Below are positions 1 through 5,973 of a DNA stretch of 23,512 nt, piece by piece. The position numbers and the translations under genes are program-made. The DNA is taken from positions 1-23,512 of the IMG/VR virus record IMGVR_UViG_3300031227_000439; one strand, 5' to 3'. The notes below the pieces were generated by a model. It had not been told where the DNA came from. It saw only the letters and a list, made by a program, of their open reading frames with translations, and did not search any database. The DNA is from a virus. Positions within the stretch are counted from its first letter, which is position 1. The number at the start of each line of letters is the position of its first letter.

Positions 1-101
1 AAAAGAAATTCTTTAAAGAAATAGCCATATATCACATTTTCATATTATTATATCAATATATATAATTAGTAGAAACAACAACTAAAAAATAATTGATAAT
101 T

Positions 102-314
102 ATGGATGACAAATTAAAGTATTTCAATTGGTTAATAGATAATAATTATAGTAAAGAATCGCATCAAACGGTATATAACTATCTTTCACAATACAAAATA
201 CATTCTGATATATTTATACCCAAAGGGTTAAGTATTTCAAATGATTACAATAAAGAATTCCAACAATTTCTAAGGGAGAAAAAATTAACTCGTATACTAA
301 ATGAAGGAAATTAA
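102..314 (+). CDS. Hypothetical 70-aa protein
   Basis: Small soluble protein of 70 residues, rich in Asn, Lys and aromatic residues, with no domain I recognise. I chose ATG 102 over the in-frame TTG at 93 because the bases before 102 (TAATTGATAATT) resemble the A/T-rich leader before many starts in this window. Its end overlaps the start of the GIY-YIG gene by 14 nt, so the two are probably co-transcribed and translationally coupled. It lies on the opposite strand to the structural cluster and may belong to an early or accessory unit that continues to the left. Function unknown. Confidence 0.55.
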   Translation: MDDKLKYFNWLIDNNYSKESHQTVYNYLSQYKIHSDIFIPKGLSISNDYNKEFQQFLREKKLTRILNEGN

Positions 315-648
315 GATATATAAGATAATAAATAAGGACACACAGGAAGTGGTATATATAGGTTCAACAAAGAGATCTATTAAACAGAGAGGGAAAGAAC
401 ATAAGCAGAATATAATGCACCCAGAAAAGCACAAGTACATTAGGGACAATTCCTGCGAAATTAGGGTGATTGAGTATTGTGATTTAGCTGATAAGCGCAA
501 GCGAGAAGACTTTTGGATTAATTTATGGAAGCCAAGATTTAACAGAAGATTTGAGATTGCTAAGAAGAGAGTTAATGTTAATAAACAAATTGAGATGAAG
601 ATGGCTGATGATAAGGCAAAAGAAATAATCAAAAGATTACAAAAATAA
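301..648 (+). CDS. GIY-YIG endonuclease domain protein
   Basis: 115-aa protein with a GIY-YIG nuclease core. The first half-motif appears as IYKI (residues 6-9) and the second as VYIGST (18-23). The helix QRGKEH supplies the expected Arg30 and His34. Glu69 in REDFWINLW fits the metal-binding glutamate, followed by an Asn in KPRFNRRF. The C-terminal tail (about 85-115) is Lys-rich and may contact DNA. There is no separate recognition domain, so this is a minimal nuclease like the free-standing homing-type or repair nucleases common in phages. Known of the family: it cuts DNA with one metal ion. Inference: a selfish or accessory nuclease; its target is not visible. It is convergent with the structural genes, with a hairpin just after its stop. 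Confidence 0.85.
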   Translation: MKEIKIYKIINKDTQEVVYIGSTKRSIKQRGKEHKQNIMHPEKHKYIRDNSCEIRVIEYCDLADKRKREDFWINLWKPRFNRRFEIAKKRVNVNKQIEMKMADDKAKEIIKRLQK

Positions 649-651
649 AAA

Positions 652-686
652 AGAGCGTCAGGAATGACATTAAACCTGATCGCTCT
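652..686 (-). terminator. Hairpin terminator ending the structural cluster
   Basis: Imperfect inverted repeat: AGAGCG-TCAGG at 652-662 pairs with CCTGATCGCTCT at 675-686, giving 11 bp with one bulged base and a 12-nt loop. Read on the - strand it is followed by a T-rich run (complement of 639-651), which fits intrinsic termination of the long - strand unit. On the + strand no T tract follows, so any stop for the convergent GIY-YIG gene (stop at 648) would be weaker. It is the most GC-rich hairpin in the neighbourhood. Confidence 0.75.
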
Positions 687-778
687 CTAAAAATAAACAA
701 AACTTTTTATTCATAAATTATAGTAGAATTGGTTGATTTTTTGTTTCCATTATATAACTTATTCTTTCAGTTATGTAA
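687..778. other. AT-rich interval with no gene seen
   Basis: Short stretch between the cluster's terminator and the microprotein stop. I see only very short open frames (about 10 codons on the - strand) and no strong hairpin. It probably forms the 3' untranslated end of the - strand transcript. Confidence 0.5.
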
Positions 779-882
779 TTATTTTTTTGGAGTAGCACAA
801 CCTCCTCTACCTTTATTTACTCTTTTTCCTTTTCCTGATCCATCTTTTTTGGTGTTCCTTTTTTTACTATTTTCTTTTTCAT
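779..882 (-). CDS. Lys/Gly-rich microprotein read through a possible -1 frameshift
   Basis: From ATG 882 the zero frame gives MKKKIVKK, then a short tail ending after 21 residues. Codons 6-8 contain GT A-AAA-AAA G, a classic slippery heptamer. Shifting to the -1 frame there gives a 34-aa product ending with NKGRGGCATPKK and TAA at 779, with a DGSGKGKR segment in the middle. The -1 frame has no ATG of its own, only possible ATT or CTT starts. The ATG at 882 has the same TAATAAAAATT leader as large genes here, so it is probably a real start. This could be programmed frameshifting, a one-base homopolymer error in the assembly, or a decayed gene. The strongly basic product could bind nucleic acid. 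It would be the last gene of the cluster. Not recognised with certainty. Confidence 0.45.
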
Positions 883-932
883 AATTTTTATTATTTTTAA
901 TAAGTTAAGCCACTTAATTTCTATTTATTTTT

Positions 933-1460
933 TTATAAGTCTGAACCAAGATACCATCCATTGTCAAAACTTTTTTCTCCATTACAACCAATAAAAGTTG
1001 CATATAATGGATATGTTGCTATATTTGTTTCTAAATAATCTAACATTCTGGCTACATATGATTCAGCATCATTTTTATAACCTTTTCTCCTATTTTCATA
1101 GGATATTTTATTCACTGAATAATCTGAATGTTGTTGTTCTATTCCTTTATTTGTAATTTTTGAATCAAAATCTGGGGCTGATCTATATAATGTATAATAT
1201 AATAAAATATATTTTATATAATTATCTCTTAGAATTTGATTTTTTTCTACAACATAATCATCAATATCACCACCTGGATTTTCAGCATAACCTGTATATC
1301 CTGATATAATTTCTGCTAGTAAATTATCACCTATAACATATCTCAATTCTATATCTTGTGATTCTAAGATGTGCATGGATAAAAATTGTGTAGATACATT
1401 TTGCATGACTGGTGAATAATCTTTAATGAATTGTTCCCCAATAAGTTTAATTTTCGCCAT
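933..1460 (-). CDS. Head-tail connector (neck) protein
   Basis: 175-aa soluble, mostly helical protein. The N-terminal part (about 22-60), with T-Q-F---HI-ESQDIELRYVIGDNLL, matches the layout of head-tail connector proteins in Bacteroidota phages, which bind below the portal. The central IKYILLYYTLYRSAP and the later Arg-rich helix with YVARMLDYLETN-ATYPLY also fit that family pattern. Its ATG overlaps the portal stop as TAATG, which indicates translational coupling and is the usual place for a connector. The C-terminus carries an aromatic NGWYLGSDL tail. Assignment rests on pattern and position; another neck or head-completion protein is possible. Confidence 0.6.
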   Translation of the reverse strand: MAKIKLIGEQFIKDYSPVMQNVSTQFLSMHILESQDIELRYVIGDNLLAEIISGYTGYAENPGGDIDDYVVEKNQILRDNYIKYILLYYTLYRSAPDFDSKITNKGIEQQHSDYSVNKISYENRRKGYKNDAESYVARMLDYLETNIATYPLYATFIGCNGEKSFDNGWYLGSDL

Positions 1461-2752
1461 TATTTTTTAATTTTTTTTATAATTTTCTTAATAAAATTAT
1501 CATCAGTTATTTCAACTTCATCACCTTTATCCTCTATAACTTCTTCTGTTGTGTCTTTTATTTCATCTTCTAAATCTTCATATCCTAAATAATTTCTTCT
1601 TTCGTTTGTAGTTAAAACATCAGTACTTATAACAGTATTAATCATATTCATATTTGGGTTTAGAATTTCTATTTCAGACATTTTATTTATATTCATAATT
1701 TTATTTATTGTTAATAAAATTAATTTTTGATATGGTTTAATATATGATTCAATAAAAACTTGTGTCGCACTAATTAATTCTTTTGTATTTCCCAAACTTC
1801 CTGGTTGTTCTAAAGAAGCTAAACATCTAGGTATTTGATGCCCACTTACTATATTATTAGTTATAGTTTTTTCTAAAACTTCAAATTTCTTATCCATATT
1901 AGAAATTTCTAATTGTTTAATTTGTGGAGCATTTTCACCGTCAGAATAAAAAACAATTACTCTACCAGCATTATCACTACCTTTATATTTCGCATTTATA
2001 CCTTTCATGAAGGTATCTTTTTCTTCCATAGAAGGTTCAACACCTTCAAATATAACCATCATACCTGGATTGAATCCATTATATAAGGCTGAATTATGAA
2101 AATTACTAATTTCAACATTTGTGTCTAAATCTACTAAACTTGAAATGTAATCTGGATAAGCATAATAATCATTTGATGGTTCATCTTTTTTAATATACAA
2201 AATTTGAGGTTTACTCTTATTCTTTTCTGTATTAAAAGATACAAATTTTATTAAACCATCTTCCATTGTATATCTTCTATATTCATCTGTTTTTTCATTT
2301 GAAGGATTATAATAAAATTCTTCAACATTATTTTTACTATTAATTTTTCCACTTCTCATTTTATAAAAAGGCATGTGATATATTTCAACTATACTTTTAC
2401 CATTCCTACTCCATATAATTTGTAAATATGAACCACCATAAATAAAAAAGTCTAGTCCTATTTGTGATAAAAGTTGTTCCATATTTTGTTGTGGATTAAC
2501 TTTATCAATAAATTTTTGTGTTTTCTTATCAATTTTATCATCTACATTTTCAAACATAATTCCTGTACCATTAAACATATTTGTTTTCTTTTGAATAATT
2601 GCTCTATGAATTGAACTATTTGTATAATAATTTAATAGATCATAAGGTAATCTATTATCTTTACCAAAAGACACAAGATCATTTTCTTGATCTTCATATA
2701 TTACTGGTTTCTCATAATTTTTATCAAAAAAATTGAAGGCTTGTATATCCAT
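1460..2752 (-). CDS. Portal protein
   Basis: 430-aa protein with HK97/SPP1-type portal features: an N-terminal segment on orienting input (DNRLPYDLLNYYTNSSIHRAII), a wing-domain-like FIYGGSYLQIIW around residues 101-115, and a long stem/crown region. Near the C-terminus is VLTTNERRNYLGYEDL, the turn often seen as VLTxNExRxxLGLxPL in phage portals, followed by an acidic then Lys-rich tail. Portals form the dodecameric ring at the capsid vertex through which terminase pumps DNA. The leader before the ATG closely resembles that of the scaffold gene. Unusually, it lies downstream of capsid and tail genes and far from terminase. Confidence 0.85.
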   Translation of the reverse strand: MDIQAFNFFDKNYEKPVIYEDQENDLVSFGKDNRLPYDLLNYYTNSSIHRAIIQKKTNMFNGTGIMFENVDDKIDKKTQKFIDKVNPQQNMEQLLSQIGLDFFIYGGSYLQIIWSRNGKSIVEIYHMPFYKMRSGKINSKNNVEEFYYNPSNEKTDEYRRYTMEDGLIKFVSFNTEKNKSKPQILYIKKDEPSNDYYAYPDYISSLVDLDTNVEISNFHNSALYNGFNPGMMVIFEGVEPSMEEKDTFMKGINAKYKGSDNAGRVIVFYSDGENAPQIKQLEISNMDKKFEVLEKTITNNIVSGHQIPRCLASLEQPGSLGNTKELISATQVFIESYIKPYQKLILLTINKIMNINKMSEIEILNPNMNMINTVISTDVLTTNERRNYLGYEDLEDEIKDTTEEVIEDKGDEVEITDDNFIKKIIKKIKK

Positions 2753-2770
2753 AATTTTTATTTTATTTTT

Positions 2771-3124
2771 TTAATCATTTATTGTATAAATAATATCATC
2801 ATCATCAATTGTATTTATTGTTGGTATATTTATATTTACAAATAAAACATTTTCATAAATAACAGATGTTGAATTATATATTTTGATATCATAAAAACCT
2901 CTTGTTAAATACATAGTTTGTGCTGATAAAACTTCATCATCATAATTTTCAACTAAAGTAAATTCCCACTCAGTATATCTATCATTTGTATAACCTGAGG
3001 CTATTATTTCTTTTTCTTCATTTGTTTCTTGTGAAGTAATTTTTATTGTGTTACCTGATGCTAAAGTATAATAATCATCTGTTCCTATTGTTATATAATT
3101 TATTCCTGAATTACTAAAAACCAT
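2771..3124 (-). CDS. Small beta-rich virion protein, role unknown
   Basis: 117-aa protein that looks mostly beta: alternating Ile/Thr/Tyr strands, no membrane segment, and an acidic IDDDDIIYTIND end. The segment MYLTRGFYDIKIYNS with a following VLFVN strand resembles small structural proteins in Bacteroidota phages, where a short beta sandwich ends in a strand describing a GxYxYxVY-type repeat. Its exact place (head, neck or tail) is not evident. It is the first gene after the leftmost copy of the 35-bp element and sits directly upstream of portal, 18 nt apart, suggesting a head or neck role. Confidence 0.55.
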   Translation of the reverse strand: MVFSNSGINYITIGTDDYYTLASGNTIKITSQETNEEKEIIASGYTNDRYTEWEFTLVENYDDEVLSAQTMYLTRGFYDIKIYNSTSVIYENVLFVNINIPTINTIDDDDIIYTIND

Positions 3125-3137
3125 TGTTATTATTTAT

Positions 3138-3172
3138 TTTTATATAAAAGTATATATCTTGTGTTTTGTTTT
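3138..3172 (-). promoter_or_regulatory. 35-bp late-promoter-like element, copy A
   Basis: Read on the - strand: AAAACAAAA, 12 bp, ACTTTTATATAAAA. It ends 13 nt before the ATG at 3124 of the small virion protein gene. It follows the terminator of the preceding 172-aa gene, so it is well placed to restart transcription for the portal unit. Confidence 0.75.
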
Positions 3173-3183
3173 TTTATTATAAA

Positions 3184-3213
3184 AAAAGACCATAAAATTA
3201 ATTATAGTCTTTT
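3184..3213 (-). terminator. Hairpin terminator after the 172-aa virion gene
   Basis: AAAAGAC at 3184-3190 pairs with GTCTTTT at 3207-3213. A mismatch and four further A/T pairs extend the stem inward around a 6-nt loop. On the - strand the stem runs into a T7 tract, as expected of an intrinsic terminator. It lies just after the stop at 3233. Confidence 0.7.
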
Positions 3214-3232
3214 ATCATTATTACATTATAGA

Positions 3233-3751
3233 TTATAACAAAGTAATAGCATCTTCATCAACCTCACTAGCTGGTTGACCTTCCATTGCTGTAAACTCTA
3301 AAGTATATCCATTAAGATCACTTAAAGCTTTACCAGTCATAGCAGAACCACCTGATACATTGATACCATCTTCGGCACCACATAACCAGAATTTACCATT
3401 CTTGTCTTTTACAATTGCTAAGAAATTTCCAGCTGTTAAAGATCTTATTTGTAATCTTTTCTCGCCAGTCATTTTGCTAAAAATTGCATTTATTTTTTGT
3501 TCATATCCAACAGTACCATTTTCTAATGACACTTGATATGTTTCAGTAAAGTCTGAAGAAATTTTATTTGGTGTGAATTCATACCATCCAGTTATACCTG
3601 AAAAACTCGTAATTATTTCATTAACATCTTCACCAGCATAATCACTCATTGAAGTGATACCTGTTGGGTAGTTTGTTAAATATAACGTATACATTCCACC
3701 TGCATTATCTCTACAACCTCTATCTATACCAGCATTTATTAAACAGCTCAT
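3233..3751 (-). CDS. Virion structural protein, candidate tail tube
   Basis: 172-aa protein beginning MSCLINAGIDRGCRDNAGG, a Cys- and Gly-containing start seen in structural proteins of Bacteroidota phages. It continues as beta-rich sequence with FTETYQVSLENGTVGYEQKINAIF, a fixed NFLAIVKDKNGKFWLCG strand pair, and a C-terminal LNGYTLEFTAMEGQPASEV. This layout is compatible with a tail tube-like beta-barrel subunit, and no other gene in the window is a better tube candidate. It follows capsid directly, with terminators on both sides but no 35-bp element upstream, so it probably depends on read-through from the capsid unit. A head decoration role is the main alternative. Confidence 0.6.
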   Translation of the reverse strand: MSCLINAGIDRGCRDNAGGMYTLYLTNYPTGITSMSDYAGEDVNEIITSFSGITGWYEFTPNKISSDFTETYQVSLENGTVGYEQKINAIFSKMTGEKRLQIRSLTAGNFLAIVKDKNGKFWLCGAEDGINVSGGSAMTGKALSDLNGYTLEFTAMEGQPASEVDEDAITLL

Positions 3752-3775
3752 AATTTTATTTTTATTTTTTTAATA

Positions 3776-3804
3776 AAAAGTGGATATATAAAATATCCAC
3801 TTTT
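3776..3804 (-). terminator. Perfect hairpin terminator after the major capsid gene
   Basis: AAAAGTGGATAT at 3776-3787 and its exact complement at 3793-3804 form a 12-bp stem with a 5-nt loop. The stem is followed on the - strand by TTTTTATT. It sits 10 nt after the capsid stop, so partial termination here could set the ratio of capsid to the next gene. Confidence 0.8.
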
Positions 3805-3813
3805 AGTTTATAT

Positions 3814-4707
3814 TTACGCATTCTTTAATCTTACAACTTCTGCTCCAAATTTATATGAAACACCAAATTTCCATTGTGCCATGATATAAAAAACTTCTTC
3901 TGGTTTATAAGGGTCAGCTACAAGTCTAAGTCCTGAGATATTTTCCTTTTCATCATAAACTCTGATTATGTTTTTATCATAAGTTGCATATATTTCATTA
4001 TCAGCGATATAAGCTTCTGCTCTTATTATTGCATTAGGTATACCATATATTTTATATTCATTTGTGTTATCTACACCAGCATCAATCAAACCATATGCAG
4101 CAGATGAGTTAAGAACCCATTTTCTGTATAGATCTAAAGATTTATAATTCATATGAAATACAATTTGTCCTTGATCTCTCATAGCAGGTGTGTAATTACT
4201 ATATATTGCATCTATAGCATCATCTATATTTGTATTTGATAATGTTTGTCCAGTTGCATATATTGATACATCAGATGTTAAAACAGCAGCATCAGCTTTC
4301 CATTGTGTTACTAAACCAGCAAATGTTGTTGCTGAAGTACCAACCCAGAACATTTCATCAGTTTGTAATTTTATTTGGTTTGATAAACTATTTATTGTTT
4401 CTTTCATAACATCAATATCTTCTAAACCTTTATCTTTGTAATCAGCAATACAAAAACTATCCTCAAATTTCATGTGTTTAGTTTCTATATCTTTTTCCGT
4501 AAAAGTTGTTGCTCCTGATACTGTTAAAGCACAAGCATAATCTTGAATACTAGCAACTGCACTAATATATTTTACACTTTTTTTATATGGAACATTCATT
4601 TCCATACCATATTTTTTATAATCTTCGCTAAACAGAACGCTCGCTTGAAACATTTGTGAAGCTTTTTGTGTGAAGTCCGTTAATGAACTTACTGTGAATC
4701 CAGCCAT
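3814..4707 (-). CDS. Major capsid protein (HK97 fold)
   Basis: 297-aa protein placed after protease and scaffold genes, as expected for the main shell subunit. It starts MAGFTVSSLTDF and has a helical central part (about 80-120, including IADYKDKGLEDIDVMKET and QIKLQTDEMFW). A domain follows with YTPAMRDQGQIVFHMN and YKIYGIPNAIIRAEAYI. It ends in the strand pair EEVFYIMAQWKFGVSYKFGAEVV, a frequent C-terminal pattern of capsid proteins in Bacteroidota phages. There is no long N-terminal delta domain, consistent with a separate scaffold gene. A strong hairpin follows. The fold is inferred from order and pattern, not proven by the sequence alone. Confidence 0.8.
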   Translation of the reverse strand: MAGFTVSSLTDFTQKASQMFQASVLFSEDYKKYGMEMNVPYKKSVKYISAVASIQDYACALTVSGATTFTEKDIETKHMKFEDSFCIADYKDKGLEDIDVMKETINSLSNQIKLQTDEMFWVGTSATTFAGLVTQWKADAAVLTSDVSIYATGQTLSNTNIDDAIDAIYSNYTPAMRDQGQIVFHMNYKSLDLYRKWVLNSSAAYGLIDAGVDNTNEYKIYGIPNAIIRAEAYIADNEIYATYDKNIIRVYDEKENISGLRLVADPYKPEEVFYIMAQWKFGVSYKFGAEVVRLKNA

Positions 4708-4749
4708 AATTTTTTAATTATTTTTTTTATAATAATATAAATGAATATA

Positions 4750-5238
4750 TTATTTATTATTTTCCATCCATCTTTGATGTCTTGCAAATTCAGTATCACC
4801 CTCAATTACTGGCTTAACTTGATTTATAATTGCTTCTGTAACAGGAGCATTTTCTAAGATTTCTATTTTTTCCATTAATTCTTTATTTTCTTTCATTAAT
4901 GTTTCTTCTTTATTTTCTTCAACTTTAACTTCTTCTAAACCTTCTGGTTCAATTATATTTTTTAATTCAGCAACCATTTGTGCTAAATCTACAATTTGTG
5001 CTTGAAGTCCTTCTAATGTTAATCCTTCTTCTTCAACTACAGGTTCAACATTAGGTAATTCATCTACTAAATCAACTTTAATTTCTTCTTCAACAACTGG
5101 AGTTTCTTCAAGATCAATTTTAGTATCTTTTTCAACTACAGGAGTTTCAACTACAGGAGTTTCAACTACAGGAGTTTCTTCAACTTTGTTTTCATTAAAT
5201 AATGTAGTGATTTTTCCTAATAAATCTTTTGCTATCAT
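4750..5238 (-). CDS. Probable capsid scaffold protein
   Basis: 162-aa, very acidic protein starting MIAKDLLGKITTLFN. A longer frame could start at 5277, but ATG 5238 carries the usual AAATAAAAATT leader and avoids overlapping the protease gene, so I chose it. Residues about 20-75 are low-complexity Glu/Val/Pro repeats (TPVVE units). A coiled-coil-like region follows (LEGLQAQIVDLAQMVAELKNI and MKENKELMEKIEILENA). The basic C-terminus with FARHQRWMENNK could be the capsid-binding tail. Scaffolds guide shell assembly and are removed before packaging. Position between the XkdF-like protease and the capsid gene supports this role strongly; sequence identity to a known scaffold was not assessed. 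Confidence 0.7.
   Translation of the reverse strand: MIAKDLLGKITTLFNENKVEETPVVETPVVETPVVEKDTKIDLEETPVVEEEIKVDLVDELPNVEPVVEEEGLTLEGLQAQIVDLAQMVAELKNIIEPEGLEEVKVEENKEETLMKENKELMEKIEILENAPVTEAIINQVKPVIEGDTEFARHQRWMENNK
5131..5175. repeat. Three tandem 15-nt repeats in the scaffold gene
   Basis: The unit TTCAACTACAGGAGT occurs three times in a row with no mismatch, encoding TPVVE on the - strand. Partial copies nearby (another TPVVE, and VVEEE) show the low-complexity arm grew by slippage. The copy number could vary between related phages. Confidence 0.9.
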
Positions 5239-5248
5239 AATTTTTATT

Positions 5249-5872
5249 TTATTTTTTATTAGTGAATAAATCACCAATTTTAGTTAATAACAAATCAATT
5301 TCTTCATCTGTCAATTCACTAATATCTTTATCTAAATTTATATCTAAATCTGTTTTAATTTTATTTGTATAAACTTCTACTGAAAACCCTTTGAATTCTC
5401 CATTTTTAACATCTTCCCATATTTCATCATTTTCTACTTTATATGAAACATACCATGTTCCTTTTGGTGTTGGTAATCCTAATTCATTTTCATTTTTACT
5501 CAACCATGATTCAATTAATTTTACACCATTACCATTTAATGAATGTTGTAATGTTATATTGTTTTGTTTATTGTTTAATAAAAAATCATAAGCCAAATTT
5601 TCAACAGTTATTTTACTAAAATATACATAGTATTCTTCATCTGTTTGAAAATTATATCTGTATATTTGTTTATCAGGAACTAAGGCTACACCTGTTATAA
5701 TTCTTTTTTCTTCATTCTCTATCTTAAAATTTAATTTTTCTTGTTTTTGAAAAGTTAAAAAATCTATATCAACAGCTGGACAATCAACTAAACTCATAGC
5801 AGTTATACCATTAGTCTTTTTATTTCCAATTATTAATTCATATACTTTTAATTTTTTGTCTTCTTTTTCCAT
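5249..5872 (-). CDS. Prohead maturation protease, XkdF type
   Basis: 207-aa protein with the XkdF-like serine protease pattern (Peptidase S78-related). It has ITGVALVPDKQIYRYN, then EYYVYFSKITVENLAYDFL. The likely catalytic His follows in ITLQHSLNG, then PKGTWYVSYKVENDEIWEDV. The likely nucleophile is Ser in GEFKGFSVEVY. In this family the enzyme cleaves scaffold and capsid precursors inside the prohead. The gene is directly followed by scaffold and capsid, the usual order, and is the first gene after a 35-bp element. The N-terminal part (MSLVDCPAVDIDF) also fits the family. The Asp/Glu-rich C-terminus may be the part trimmed on activation. Confidence 0.85.
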   Translation of the reverse strand: MEKEDKKLKVYELIIGNKKTNGITAMSLVDCPAVDIDFLTFQKQEKLNFKIENEEKRIITGVALVPDKQIYRYNFQTDEEYYVYFSKITVENLAYDFLLNNKQNNITLQHSLNGNGVKLIESWLSKNENELGLPTPKGTWYVSYKVENDEIWEDVKNGEFKGFSVEVYTNKIKTDLDINLDKDISELTDEEIDLLLTKIGDLFTNKK

Positions 5873-5886
5873 TTAATAAAATTATA

Positions 5887-5921
5887 TTTTATATAAAAGT
5901 TAATTTATAATGTTTTGTTTT
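5887..5921 (-). promoter_or_regulatory. 35-bp late-promoter-like element, copy B
   Basis: AAAACAAAA, 12 bp, ACTTTTATATAAAA on the - strand, ending 14 nt before the protease ATG at 5872. It lies between the tape measure terminator and the capsid unit in a true intergenic gap. Confidence 0.75.
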
Positions 5922-5924
5922 TCA

Positions 5925-5957
5925 AAACCCTATAAAACCTATATGAATATAGGGTTT
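5925..5957 (-). terminator. Hairpin terminator after the tape measure gene
   Basis: AAACCCTATA at 5925-5934 and its exact complement at 5948-5957 form a 10-bp stem with a 13-nt loop, 16 nt beyond the tape measure stop. On the - strand only a short T run (TTTTG) follows, so termination may be partial. Confidence 0.65.
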
Positions 5958-5973
5958 ATAGTCTATATTTTTT

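Noticed and set aside
9-20. 12-bp palindrome TTCTTTAAAGAA near the left edge
   Set aside because: Single short A/T-rich palindrome, expected by chance in such sequence and not repeated at other starts.
297-632. Open frame of 111 codons antisense to the GIY-YIG gene
   Set aside because: Hydrophobic shadow of a gene with clear nuclease motifs on the other strand.
4750-5277. Longer scaffold start at 5277
   Set aside because: It overlaps the protease end by 29 nt and lacks the usual leader, whereas ATG 5238 has it.
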